Position numbers and translations under genes: made by a program. This document shows, piece by piece, positions 23,129 to 35,530 of a DNA stretch of 64,000 nt (within the stretch, counting starts at the first letter, position 1; every line of letters starts with the position of its first letter). A model generated the notes under the pieces. The model worked only from the letters and a program-made list of their open reading frames with translations, was not told where the DNA came from and did not search any database. The DNA is from Isoetes taiwanensis (lineage: Eukaryota; Streptophyta; Lycopodiopsida; Isoetales; Isoetaceae), in contig JAJEKV010000039.1 of the NCBI GenBank assembly GCA_021234155.1, forward strand, positions 11,423,077-11,487,076, written 5' to 3'.

Positions 23129-23689
23129 TCATTCATCCTTTTCATTCTCTTCTAGTGCCACATCTAAAGCCTTAGTAATCTCATTTTCCACTTCCGTCAC
23201 TGCATCAATCTGATAAGGTATTGAGCATGTTATAAGATATGACTTAAATTTCAATATATAAGACGAAGACGGTAAACATGGTAAACATCCAACAAACCAA
23301 GCAGATGAATGCAAGCGAAATGCATGAAACTTACAGATTGAACTTACCATAAATAGCTTATCTAAGAACAGAAAACCTATCAATTCATACTGTTCTTGCC
23401 TAGACTTGAAATGTACAAACTATCAAGAGCTTGAAAAAACAATGATGGCTAAAAACAGCACCATTCTTCAACTACCAAGTACCTCAGTAGGCTTCTGTGC
23501 TTCTACAGACACATTTTCACGCAGCTTCTTGATGGTCCGGACAAGCATCTCTTCCTCCACCTGAAAGTTGTAATAATCAATAATTACTGTGAAATCGCAT
23601 CTGTTAGTCAAGTAGCATATGAACCTGAAGCTTGTGAAGATGTTGTAAGATCTTCTGTTCTGCCTGAGCCAACTGTACAGCTTCATTTT
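23129..23689 (-). CDS. Possible small spliced coiled-coil protein gene (3 exons seen)
   Basis: Three short minus-strand exons join in phase with GT-AG borders. 23625-23689 reads NEAVQLAQAEQKILQHLHKL. 23483-23560 reads EEEMLVRTIKKLRENVSVEA. 23129-23209 reads IDAVTEVENEITKAL and ends EENEKDE-stop. The product is about 73 residues plus a start exon, acidic at the C-terminus, with heptad-like spacing suggesting a coiled coil. A candidate first exon (23762-23793, MDKSSTAGML, then GTAAGT) has a splice phase one base off, so the 5' end is unresolved. It sits between two PPR genes on the same strand. I do not recognise the family; it may be an intact small gene or a decayed one. Confidence 0.5.
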
Positions 23690-23799
23690 CTAATAATCTT
23701 CATGGAAACATATAATCAGCAGAAAGAACTCACTTTATGGTGGACATTGCTAGGCACTTACTTCAGCATGCCAGCAGTGCTGGATTTATCCATGTGTCT

Positions 23800-24534
23800 T
23801 TAAACAGCTGTACAAAGAATATCAAAAGCCTGAACAGTTTGACGATTAATAAATTTCTGAAAGAACTGATCTAGCTAACCTTATATGTGAATATAATGCC
23901 AGATTGCAAAAGAAAGAGAAACAGAAAGGGGGATTGCTGAATGTAAAGCAGCCAGCACCCGTGGTTGCAAGGAAAATCTCTGCTCCTTTTTCAATATAAT
24001 AAATGCTATCCCCCTCTGGTTAAGAAGTGGGCCCTGGGTGACAAGTGAATTTCTCCATTTTTACACTAAAATTCGTGCCTCTAGAAGGGCCATGAAGTTC
24101 CTCAATAGCTGTATGCACATTTTAAGGCCACCACCATCGAGACTTCTAAAGGTAAAGAAACTAGGCACAACCCTTGATAAACTAAAAGCTGAAACAAAAT
24201 TCACTAACATGCTTGGAACACTGCCTGCAATCTAGAAGCCTATTTCTACTTGTGATGTGGATGGGCTAGGATTGCAAACGAAAATAGGTCTCCACGTAGC
24301 AAGGAGTCTAGGTGACTATCAAGGTCAGCACTTCAAAATACCATGTAAATATATTCGGTCACTGACACAGCAAGAACTCTCTTTCTCAGTCTCTCCTTCA
24401 ACATGTTTGCTTATTGACTAACCCACAGCAGTCAGTGCACCAAAGCTAGGAATCCACCTACATATCTATACTTCGAACACAATGCCTTGCGTAGAATACT
24501 TCTCTTCCCACAGCAGGAAATTGAAGGTGACTTT
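23800..24534. other. Spacer downstream of the second PPR gene
   Basis: Plus frame 24038-24235 (65 codons) has no recognised motif. Nothing else is seen. Confidence 0.35.
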
Positions 24535-26943
24535 CTAAATATAAGCATCGGCATAGATATTGGACATGAGAATATATCCAGGACCACAGCATGGGTCTAA
24601 CTGCACCACTTTCTTGAAGGCATGACTTCCTAAGTCTGCATTTCCATGCAAGGCACAAGCATTTAACAGAGACTTCCATCCTGAAACATTTGGTTGGCCA
24701 CTAATTTCAAGAAGTTCATGAGCCTCTCTTAGATATCCAGCACGCCCCAAGAGGTTTACCATGCAAGTGACATGGTCCATGTCTGGAAAGATGCCATGGC
24801 ATTCTTTCATATGTTCAAATAACCAGCAACCTTGATCTACAAGGCCTGCATGACTGCATGCAACAAGAGTACAAAGAAATGTGACTTTATCTGGATTTCT
24901 TCTCTCTTCTTGCATAATGGAAAAGAAACAGAAGGCAAGAAAAGCTTGGCCATGTTGTGCGCATCCTGCAATCAGCACATTCCAGGACACAAGGTCTCGA
25001 TTAGGTAGTTTGTCAAACATCCTGCATGTTTCCTCTAAACCACCACACTTGGCATACATGTCAAGCAAGGTACTGCCCAAGATAATGTCTCCTTCCAGAC
25101 CATACTCTACAATTTGATCATGAACTACCCTACCTTGGTTTATAGCACCTAAGTTTCCACAAGCTTTTAGAGCGCTCAGAAAAGTTACTTTGCTTGGCCT
25201 TATGCCTTCTTCTTGCATAATCTCAAAACAATCAAGAGCAAGAAAGTCTTCATCCTGTTGGGTGCACCCTGCAATTAATGCATTCCAAGAAACAACGTCC
25301 CGGCTTAATATTTTGTCAAATACTTCAACTGACTCCTCCAAACTACCACATTTAGCATACATATCAACGAGTGTATTTGCAAGAGGAACATCTTGCTCTA
25401 GTTCATATTCTATGACCTGACTGTGGATAAGCCTGCCTGACTCTAGTGCTTCTATGATACAACAGGATTTCAGGACACTCAAAAATGTTACCTTGTTAGG
25501 ACTGACCCCCTCCACTTGCATCTCCACAAAACATTGTAGTGCAAGATGGCCTTCACCCAGCTGGGCATATCCTGCAATCATGGCACTCCAAGATACCACA
25601 TTCCTAGTCGGTAGATTGCCAAATATCTTCTCAGACTCATGTAGGCTAGCACATTTTCCATACATATCAACAAGGCTACTACCTATGGCAACATCCAATT
25701 CAAGCCCATGTTGTAAAATCTCGTCATGAATGAGCCTTCCCCATTCCTTTGCGCCAATGTCTCCACATGCTTTCAAAACACTCAGAAAAGTAATTTTGCC
25801 TGGACTCACACCAGTGTCTTGCATTTTCTCGAAACAATAAAGGGCAAGATTGCTGTCGCTATGTTGGACATAACCTGCAATTAGCACGTTCCAAGATACA
25901 ACATCTCGATGTGGGAGTATGTCAAAGATTCTGCAGGAATCCTCCAAGCTACCACATTTAGCATACATATCAACTAAGGCATTCCCCACAAAGATATCGC
26001 ATGCTAATCCAAGTTTTAACATTTGGGCATGTATATGCCTGCCGCCACCTAGGGCACCTACGCATGCACATGCTTTTGACACACTCAGAAATATCACTTT
26101 GTCTGGCTTTACGGCTGTCTCTTGCATCTGTTTGTAGCAGTTTAGGGCATGGCGACTTTCCCCATGCCGGACACATCCAGAAAGCATTGCGCCCCAGGTT
26201 ACAATATTAGGGTTTAGCAGCCTTTCAAAGACCTCTCCAGATTCTTCAAGACTACCACATTTGGCAAACATATCAACAAGGGTACTACCCAAAACATCAT
26301 CAATTTGCATGCCACTTTGGACAATCTGGCGATGAATCTGTCTGCCTTGCTGGAGGCAGGAAGTTATGATGCAAGCTTTTAGAACAGCAAGGTAAACATG
26401 CCTATCACTCTCTATCCCTGATAGTTTCATTCTTGAGTACAATTCAAAGGCAGCGTAGCTTTGTCCAAGGTTGACATGGGCAGAAATAATAGAACTCCAT
26501 GTATAAACACTAGGTCTTGTAACTTTAAAGAATGCTTCGTTTGCTTCACGTAGAAGTCCAAAGAAAGCATATAAACGAATAAGATAATCACCCAATACAG
26601 CAACAGAATCCAGACCAATCTGGAACATAAGGGACTGTAGCCTTCTGGCACAGTCCAAATCCTTTCTCCTATAACACTCTTGCAAGAAAATGTACGCATT
26701 ATCTCTGGATAAAGGAATAACTCTCCGTTCCACAAACTCAAGAACCTGGTGCAATTGACCATTTTTGCATAGCTCATTCAAGTTACACAGGACCCTACCC
26801 GTGACGAAAATCAGAATGGTTTACAAGATGCAAAAGAAACAAATAAGTAAGAGAGTATAAGCCTACCTCACAGATAAAGCATTGGTTACGGTGGAGCCGG
26901 GCTCAGCAAGTGCGGAACAGAATCGTCGGGTGAGGACTCCCAT
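24535..26943 (-). CDS. PLS-class pentatricopeptide repeat protein, two exons, probably organellar
   Basis: The main exon (24535-26794) encodes about 752 residues of alternating P, L and S PPR motifs (VDMYAKCGSLEDSCRIFD, DVVSWNVLIAGYVQHS, KVTFLSVLKACG-type blocks, each ~35 residues). It ends in an E1-like segment with GWKSLLNACALHGNADLG and YILMSNIYADA, then stops before E2, E+ and DYW. No ATG precedes the repeats in this frame. A 72-nt GT-AG intron (26795-26866) joins it in phase to a first exon at 26867-26943, beginning MGVLTRRFCSALAEPG, Arg-rich and lacking acids at the very start like a mitochondrial targeting peptide. Predicted length 778 residues. The exon structure is inferred from sequence. 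Expected role: site-specific organellar RNA binding, perhaps with a DYW partner in trans. Confidence 0.85.
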
Positions 26944-27060
26944 GTGCCATGGTGATTACCGGTATGCGTTATCAACCATGTTTTAATTTAGGGTGTAAGA
27001 AATTGCGAAATATACCAAAATGCCCTTTAATTCATAAATTAATTATTCATTCTCGGAAAC

Positions 27061-27491
27061 GGGTGAAGATAAAGTTACCCTGGTTTTGGTGATTCCGCGG
27101 CAAAGATATCTCTTCTGGCGGAATCACCAAAATCGCGCAGTAACTGCGCAGTCACGCTGACTGCGTCTGCCCCTTAACTATTTTTTTGCTCAAATCTTTG
27201 AGCTTGAATACCTCGGTCGATCGAGCTCCAAATCTATTCGGATCACTTCTATGTGGGTCGGAATGAGACGGATTAAGGTCGTCATCCATGCAAACCAAAA
27301 ATCAGATCGAACGCCTTCGGACTCAGTCAGTTTCAAAAGGCCAAAAAATTGCCCTCAAAATGCGCAGTTACTGCGTTACTGCGCAGTTTGGGCGAGTGAT
27401 TCCGCGGGACGGAATTTTTTTGTGGTGATTCCGCTAGAAGGGATATCTCTGCCACCGAATCACCAAAACCAGGGTAATTTTATCTTCACCC
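27061..27491. mobile_element. Small TIR element (MITE) related to the Pack-MULE-like element
   Basis: The ends are inverted copies over about 70 bp: left GGGTGAAGATAAAGTTACCC, right its near complement, followed inward by TGGTTTTGGTGATTC on both sides. The pattern GGTGAA.ATA...TTACCC.GGTT and the GATTCC...GGAATC palindromes match the ends of the element at 187-4259. The interior has nested GCGCAGTTACTGCG-type palindromes and no gene. No clear target duplication. Confidence 0.7.
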
Positions 27492-27615
27492 GCCCTGTTT
27501 TTTCTCTCGTATCTTCTTTTCTTTTCATCGTGTACCCTTCACCCCTCCAACCCAAATCCCTACCCCAAGCCTACCCGAATGCGAGTTTCTTTATAAGTGA
27601 ACATTGCTTCATTAT

Positions 27616-29103
27616 GAAAATAGAAGAATTTGTTGACTACGCTTAGACAAATACCAAGAATCAAGTCCCACCCATGAATAGATACTAGTTGTTTATAAAT
27701 ACAAGTAAGAAACGTGAACATATTGACATGGTAAAGTGGGGTCAAGTGGGAGCTTAGCCACAAATCTGTAAAGGATTATTTGCACTATTGTTGTGTATAT
27801 ATATTTTAGAAGCACATGCTCAAGTATAAATACATTATGGCATCTCAAAGCTACTATAATCTAATGTAGCTAATTTCAAGTCTATTATATCTATTATAAA
27901 TTAATGAAGATGACAAAATTTCCAACGCAAGCCGCAAATACGAATAGCTAGATAGAGATAAAAATTAACATGTAGATACAAAAAGGAAAATGAGATCCTC
28001 GTGATTGTATTAGTTAGTGCTCTATTTCATATATGATATAATTTCTCGTGTTGGTCTTATCCAACTCAATTTTCTTAAAGCATAAGAAGATGCTATTTGA
28101 CATTTGCAATAATATATTTGTTTTTTTCTTCTCAATATTGAGTAAAATAATGAGCCAATTATAAAATTACGGACAATCAAGGATCGCTATAGATGGTGTT
28201 GCTAGATTATTGACCTAAAGAATAAGAAGAAGAATGAATACTTGAAATAGTTCCTCTTTCTTTTCCTCTTTCATGCTATGCCCCCGGAGGAGATACTTAA
28301 ACGTGGAACTCCTCCTACATCTTCAACAACTCCCCAAACCCTTTTTGACTAGTGCACTTCACTCTTGCATTGGGATTCAGTCCATGGTCCCATATCAAAC
28401 ACTTTTCGAAGAAACACGTTTCTTCCCCCTTCAACAAGTTATCATGGAATGCCACATATGGGTACTCGATAATTAAATGTTGCATATACCCTTGACATAA
28501 GTTAGCACTACCTTAAAGCATGATGGAAGGAGAGTTAGCTCCTGGAGATAGATTATTGAGTTGTACATGTGAACATTAATGCAACCTCTTGTTTCATAGG
28601 CGAGGTTAATGCTAGTAGAGTGGAAACAGAAAAGGTAATGGATTAATCAATTCTACTTTAACCCTAGGATCATAAAATTTATATGTGCCCATGAAGAATT
28701 GCATGGTTTGTACAAGAGATTGCAAAGAGAGTCATCCATGTGAGGGTTGCGTAATAATAGAGCTAAAATACACAATGCATACTTCAGACTAGTATTTATA
28801 ACTATATAAAAGCAAAGTAAGATACTAAGACTTGGAGGATACTAAGCCTTGGACCAAAGTAAGATTCATTAATTTTGTCTCTTTCATCCATGGCAAACAA
28901 CTGTTTTACTTTTGGTTCGTAGACAAGATTACAAGGTCATCCCAAATGGCCCATACACAAGGTTTTGAGGCTAATGTTGCATGTCATTAAAGAATTCATA
29001 AACTAAATACGTTTTGGTTTCTTATGTAAACTCTTGAAACAATCATACAAATTTAGTTCATGTTGTACCTTTTGATTGTCAAAGTGAGGCAGACCTTAGA
29101 ATC
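27616..29103. repeat. 1.5-kb tandem repeat, copy 1
   Basis: Matches 29112-30832 nearly end to end at an offset of about 1496 bp near its start. A frame at 28273-28476 (plus) contains VPYQTLFEETRFFPLQQ, which resembles VPYQILLQETGFLPLQR in LINE ORF2 at 48.9 kb, so part of the unit descends from a LINE. A left extension (27546-27615) also recurs at 36323. Function unknown. Confidence 0.85.
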
Positions 29104-29111
29104 TCCATTGT

Positions 29112-30832
29112 GAAAATAGAAGAATTTGTCGACTATGCTTAGACAAATACCAAGAATCAAGTTCCACCCATGAATAGATACTAGTTGTTTATAAATACAA
29201 GTCAGAAACGTGAACATATTGACGTGGTAATGTGGGGTCAAGTGGGAGCTTAGCCACAAATCTGTAAAGGATGGACACTATTGTATTTGCACTATTGTTG
29301 TGTATATATATTTTAGAAGTCACATGCTCAAGTATAAATATATTATGGCATCTCAAAGCTACTATAATCTAATGTAGCTAATTTCAAGTCTATTATAAAT
29401 TAATGAAGATGACAAAATTTCCAAAGCAAGCCGCAAATACAAATAGCTAGATAGAGATAAAAATTAATATAGAACGAGATATGTAGATACAAAAAGAAAA
29501 ATGAGATCCTCGTGATTGTATTAGTTAATGCTCTATTTCATATATGATATAATTTCTCATGTTGGTCTTATCCAACTCAATTTTCTTAAAGCGTAGATAG
29601 ATAGATAGATAGGTAGGTAGGTAGGTAGGTAGGTAGGTAGGTAGGTAGGTAGGTTTTTTATCATCCACGAGAACCCTATCGGGTTATGGGACCAGAACAA
29701 AGAAGGAGGGCATGAGCCCCCAACAGAACAAAAAGGCCTAAGCCTAAACAAAGCACAGCATGGAGACACTATTTGACATTTGCAATAATGTATTTGTTTT
29801 TTTCTTCTCAAAATTGAGTAAAATAATTAGCCAATTATAAAACTACGGATGATCAAGGATCGCTATAGATGGTGTTGCTAGATTATTGACCTAAAGAATA
29901 AGAAGAAGAATGAATACTTCCTCTTTCTTTTCCTCTTTCATGCTATGCCCCCGGAGGAGGTACTTAAACGTGGACCTCCTCCTACATCTTCAACAACTCC
30001 CCAAACCCTTTTTGACTAGTGCACTTCACTCATGCATTGGGATTCAGTCCATGGTCCCATATCAAACACTTTTCGAAGAAACACGTTTCCTCCCCCTTCA
30101 ACAAGTTATCACGGAATGCCACATATGGGTACTCGATAATTAAATGTTGCATATACCCTTGACATAGGTTAGCACTACCTTAAAGCACGATGGAAGGAGA
30201 GTTAGCTCCTGGAGATAGACTATTGAGTTGTACATGTGAACATTAATGCAACCTCTGGAGATAGACTATTGAGTTGTACATGTGAACATTAATGCAACCT
30301 CTTGTTTCATAGGCGAGGTTAATTCTAGTAGAGTGGAAACAGAAAAGGTAATGGATTAATCAATTCTACTTTAACCCTAGGATCATAAAATTTATATGTG
30401 CCCATGAAGAATTGCATGGTTTGTACAAGAGATTGCAAAGAGAAAGTCGGTTCAAAATGTCATCCATGTGAAGGTTGCGTAATAATAGAGCTAAAATACA
30501 CAATGCATACTTCAGACTAGTATTTATAACTATGTAAAAGCAAAGTAAGATGCTAAGACTTGGAGGATACTAAGCCTTGGACCAAAGTAAGATTCATTAA
30601 TTTTGTCTCTTTCATCCATGGCAAACAACTGTTTTACTTTTGGTTCGTAGACAAGATTACAAGGTCATCCCAAATGGCCCATACACAAGGTTTTGAGGCT
30701 AATGTTGCATGTCATTAAAGAATTCATAAACTAAATACGTTTTGGTTTCTTATGTAAACTCTTGAAACAATCATACAAATTTAGTTCATGTTGTACAATT
30801 TGATGGTCAAAGTGAGGCAGACCTTAGAATCC
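29112..30832. repeat. 1.5-kb tandem repeat, copy 2 with insertions
   Basis: Second copy. It differs from copy 1 by a LINE fragment (29593-29766) and by a 46-bp internal tandem duplication at about 30212-30302. The same LINE-like frame is present (29910-30143). Confidence 0.85.
29593..29766 (-). mobile_element. Short LINE 3' end with (TACC/TATC)n tail
   Basis: On the minus strand the insert ends CGTGGATGATAAAAAACCTA followed by TACC units then TATC units (29593-29653). The terminal hairpin stem is AACCC/GGGTT (29672-29685). Copy 1 of the surrounding tandem repeat lacks the insert and serves as an empty site; about 11 bp of target were lost. Confidence 0.85.
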
Positions 30833-31189
30833 AGTACAATAAGGTTTGAACACTTTTCATAACGAGTAAGTAATTCTTGAACAAGGAAGGAAGGAAGGGA
30901 GGGAGGGAGGGAGGGAGGGAGGGAGGAAGGAATTTTTATCGTCCACGGAGACCAATCGGTCTATGGGACCCAATACAAAAGCGCAGCAAGCAAATTACTA
31001 CCCGGATTAAAAAACCCCCACCCCCAAGGGTTTTCGAGGGAAAAACCGTGGCAGCAATCAGCCTGCTGACAAACTGTTCCAATATACGAAATGCAAAAAC
31101 ACACAAATATATACACTCATGCATCGCACCCGTAGTGCGATCGGTGGCGGTCGGTGAGGGGCAAAGGTGAGCTTCCGAGATCCGATTAC

Positions 31190-34100
31190 CTCACGAATAT
31201 GCGACCCCGAGCACGTCTTGCGGCGTGTTCATCGGCAAATGTAGGGGCAAGTCGGGTCGTACTAAGGGGCGTGATCCGCCCGGATCTGGCCGAATCTTTG
31301 GGCAACTCTCGAAAGTGTGAGACTCATCCTCAATGGCACCCGTTTGGCAAGACCCAGAGCACGTCTGGCGGGGCTCCCCAATCCACCCGCCCGCCTCGAT
31401 CGCGAAGATGGTGGGCACAATGCGAATGGAGGCAATGAGTCTGCGCTTTTTCGGGGGTATTTGGGAATGCAAGTAGAGCTGCGGGCCCCGGGCTAACACG
31501 GGGTTGATGTGCTCCTTGTAATGGGCGTTTTGACTGCTCTAGAAGCCTTAGGGGACCCGAGCTTGCCAAGGAAGCAAGCGTCCGTGTACACCCGCCGGTA
31601 TCCCGCGATCGGCCTCGTGTGCACCTGCTGCGCTGTTCTCGACGTTCCATCTGGCGAACCAGCGATCTCTCTTACCCTCCAACAGCCCCGAGCCCCATTG
31701 CCCTGGCGTAAAGCCCGGTCGCGGGAGCCGAGCATCACCCATATTAACCACTTTACGAAAATAGATGATGTGTCTATCAAGGGCTGCCCTGGCGGCGCAA
31801 CAATCCATTTCCTTCTGGCCAGTCGATAGGGGATGAAGGTTTCACCCAAGTGCTCGTGCCAAAAATGCCTTACGCACTGCTCCAAGTCATTCCAGTGCCA
31901 AAGAGGCGGCCAGGGCCCCAAACCGACCCGTCTGAAGGGCGGGCTCGACCCGACCGGCCGAGAAAACGGATGTGGTGATGGCCCCAATCATAGAGCTTTG
32001 CACGGTATTTGTTGTTACGCATGGCATAAAGCTTTCGACTTCTTTGTCACCCGCAAGCGGATGGGCGCCTCCCAACAGAGGCGGGAGGGGAACTCCACCC
32101 CTAGGTACTTGTAGGTGGGGGCGTGACCTCTCCTGTTTCGCCCCATATGTGAGTGCAGGAGGTTTGAAAGCTTTTGCTCTATTTGATCATGGCTTAGAAC
32201 ATAGCTCACATTTGAGCTAAACATGGTGGAGGATGGGCATCGAATTAGTAAATGGAGTTTGTTCTTTCATTAACAAGTCTTTGGACGGTGAAGCACTTAC
32301 GTTGAAGCTCCATTCCATAGACCATTGCGTGGAGTCTCCTTTCTCGCTACAGAATGGGCTTATCGAATATTGTGGACACCCTCCAAAGGTCTTCTGACAC
32401 AACATTAGGTGGATAAAGAAAAAATTAGAAATTTCATATAAATAAAATACGGTAGCCGAAAATTTGCATGCAACAAAGATTTGCCTGGATTGGATATGCT
32501 ATTCTAAGAATTGGAATGCAAATAATGGAACTTAGCCAATGGACTGAATATAGGTTAAACCTTCTCACAAATTCCCTTTTTTATCGTGAGAACTTCGAAG
32601 CCCATTGACATTTATTTGATTAATCACTGTCATATTCAATCAGAAAAATATGCGTTCTATTAGAGCAATCATAACTATTAAATTGCAAATGTAGATGTTG
32701 CAGATAAGATGTGAACTTGGTTAATCATTGTCGCGCGAAATAAATAATATGAATTGCATCCTTATACTATGAGGTATTCTTTGTTGCATACATTGCATTT
32801 GTTAAACTGCGTTCTATCCAGCTTGCATGTACCATTAAAAGGTCTTCATGTAATTTGACATATTAAGATGAGTCAAAGTTTAACTACCGATTATGTTAGT
32901 ACAATTCTTCCAAGCCATTACGATTAGTATTGCAAATGCTTTCCATTATAACTAGTGTTCCCTTTCAAATTTGATGCAGTTGAGGCAAGAATGTCCAAGA
33001 AAGTTTCATAGAATAGGAAAATCACAACTTAATGTAGTTTTTCTTTTCTTCTGTTTCAAGTACTTTAAAGTTATTGTGTAATGCATTTTTCATGCAGGCA
33101 ACTTATGTGCAGATAAAAAGCCTACAATAGTAAATTGATCAAGGGTAGGGGTGGCTATCATAAAGGAAGAGGTAGTAACTAAGGTTCTGAAGGCTTTAGT
33201 AGCATCATTATAGAGCTGAACACAGTAAAAAATCTTGTTGGATCTGCTATGGCTGGAAGTGATGGTTGCTTCAATGCACATGGCGTGAAGAGGATATGAG
33301 AACCACCCTGGTCTTGGCCAGATTCACGCGCATGTCTGTAGCCTGACAGAATGTGTCTAGGGCATCCAGATGAGACTGCATAGCTTCGGGGTGTGGGGCG
33401 AAGGTCAACATCATCCATAGATAGATGAGTGGCCCGGATGACCTGGTGCAAAAGGCGTATGCCATTCCCCATGCTCAAGAAGCGGGGCTCTAACCGATCA
33501 ATGTAGAGGCAAAAAGTGTTGGTGAGAGGGGCAGCCTGCTTGGGACCCGATACTCTTTTGGTGAATGCTTGGCCCGTGGCTGCATCCCGCCAAAACAACT
33601 CTCATACAGCCACAGTATATGGCATTACGCACGATGCAGCGGCAGCCCCTGATTGACGTTGTGATCTAGCCCATAGCTTTTCCCCGAGGGGCCGATCAAA
33701 AGCCTCCGAAGTCCACAAAGCAAACAATACAAGTCCTGGCGGACGGTTCGGCTGTCTTCAATCGGTGCCCGTAGTGTAAAGATATGGTCAATCGTTGAGT
33801 GGCGGGGTCTAAAGCCTGCTTGTGTGAGGGCTCGCACATCCGCCGCCTCCGCCACCGGGTCAAGCTGGCGCCGAGAATGCCGCCAACAGTTTGGCAAACA
33901 CCGAATCGACCATGATCGTCCAGATAATTGGCGGACAAGGGTCGCCCGCCTTTGTGAATGGGGACAACCCCCGCTTGTGGTCCATTGTCGGGGAAACCTT
34001 CCCCGCAATGCTCGTTGAACACGGGGTAGTGAGGATCGGCACCGGGCTGCCCCGCCCATTTGAGTAACTTCGGCACGCATACCATCGAAGGTCAGTTGCC

Positions 34101-35530
34101 TTCCCATTAGCCGGCCGTTCGCGGGCCCTCCACAACATCCTCCTCCGGCGAGAACCAATAGGGGCCATCGTGGGAGTATGGGCGTCTGGCGTCCACGGGT
34201 GGGTCATAGAGTCGCTTTAGCAAATCTTGTTCCCCCGCCCGGGTGTGATGTCCCCTATAGGGCTGGCTGGCCTTGAAGCACTCTGCGCCAAAAAGGTTCG
34301 AGGATGTGTGTCCGGCCGAGTCGAACATCTCCCCTCGATGCACGGCAAGGTACCGCCTTTGTCTCCTTCGGATGGGTGTGATGCGCGTGTGGTGGCTGCA
34401 AGTGGGTACACGGATCCGAGGATGTGGACGGAGCTGGCGCTTTGCGTTCTTTACACTCGCATCAAACCACCGGATTCGCGGAAATGTTCTTTGTCCACGG
34501 GAGGGGAGGGGGGCTCACAGCATCTCATCGGCCGCATCCCGTAATAGCGAAGTCAACCGGCCCCATCTGTTTGCTCTAGTGTGGGGGTCCGCAGAATTGC
34601 TAGCGGTGGCGTCCATGAGCATCTCGGCAGTAGTCCTGCACCGCTCATAATCTAGTCGCAGCCCGAGGATGGCGAGGGGCTGGCATAGTGGGGATTCGGC
34701 GGCTTGCCAAACCATGTCCAAATAAAGTGGGAGGTGATGCAATCGACCTCCTCATCCCGATTTGTCGGTGCCCACCCGAGCGGCCCGATGAGATGCATAT
34801 CTTGCGCAACTACTGAGCACATAGTCCACCACACTAGACCCTCCCCCGATTGTCCTGTCTGCCGCAGTGCATTTGCAGAAGCGGGCCATTTGTGACAGGC
34901 CATTGCAAATTATCAAGTCAAAAATACCACATAGCGAGAACAACTATGCCAAAGCAAGTGACACCGGCGTCATCCGATCCGATCCTCGTGGCGGGTTGGC
35001 GTATGCGAGGGCGTGAATGAAGGGGGACATCGTCGGGCCGAGGGGGTCAAGTCGCATGGGCTGCTCTACTCTTGTCCGTGCATTGAAGTCCCCAAGAAGG
35101 AAATTTACCCAATCGCTTAGGCTTGGCCAGTATGTCATCATATAGATCGACATAAGGGTTCATCCTATCCGCGACGGAGTGGCCGCGATAGAAGGTGCTC
35201 TGCATGAGGGAAATAACAGTGGCCGAAAAAGAGGGTTGCCACGGTATTATGCAATAATGAACCCACAAGTACCGGTTGTATCGTCATGCCTTTCTCACGG
35301 AGGGTAAACCGAATGTGCCAAGGTTGTCCCAGAGTAGTAAGCAACCCCACCATGACCCCTCCGCCTCGAAGCCCGAAGTCGCGGGAGGATGGGAAGCAGA
35401 GGCCGAAAGGGAGAAGTAGATGGAGCGAGGCGACATGTGGTGAGAGGGCATGGGTCGCGGGAGGAAGGTGAGGAGGAGGAGGAGAGGGGGGCCGTGGTAG
35501 GAGAAGCGTAAGGTGGCCACGTTCACCGCA
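31190..35530 (-). pseudogene. LINE ORF2: endonuclease, reverse transcriptase, C-terminal zinc motif
   Basis: Reading minus-strand: an endonuclease N-terminal part with GLRGGGVMVGLLTTLG (about 35.35 kb), GDFNAR (about 35.07 kb; GDFN is a conserved AP-endonuclease motif), and TNRDEEVDCITSH at the SDH position (about 34.76 kb). RT follows with ALTQAGFRPRHSTIDHIFTL (about 33.8 kb) and DALDTFCQATDMRVN-like residues (33.3 kb). After the AT-rich insertion come YKYLGVEF (32.1 kb), ALDRHIIYFRKVV (31.76 kb) and a RRLIASIR...EDESHTFESCP zinc-like end (31.3 kb). Frameshifts occur throughout, so it is dead. The order matches the copy at 46.9-49.6 kb. Confidence 0.8.
32150..33283. other. AT-rich insertion splitting LINE reverse transcriptase
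   Basis: Comparison with the copy at 48.5-48.6 kb shows continuous LINE coding on both sides (ISSSRH before, YKYLGVEF after), whereas this 1.1-kb stretch is unrelated and AT-rich. No TIR, tail or known protein was found, so the kind of insertion is unknown. Confidence 0.6.

Noticed and set aside
21033-26210. Plus-strand frames opposite the PPR genes
   Set aside because: Antisense shadows of PPR coding sequence, repeating with the ~105-bp PPR periodicity.
28273-30143. Small 67-77 codon frames in the tandem repeat units as host genes
   Set aside because: They contain a degraded LINE ORF2 motif (VPYQ.L..ET.F.PLQ) and are better read as LINE relics.
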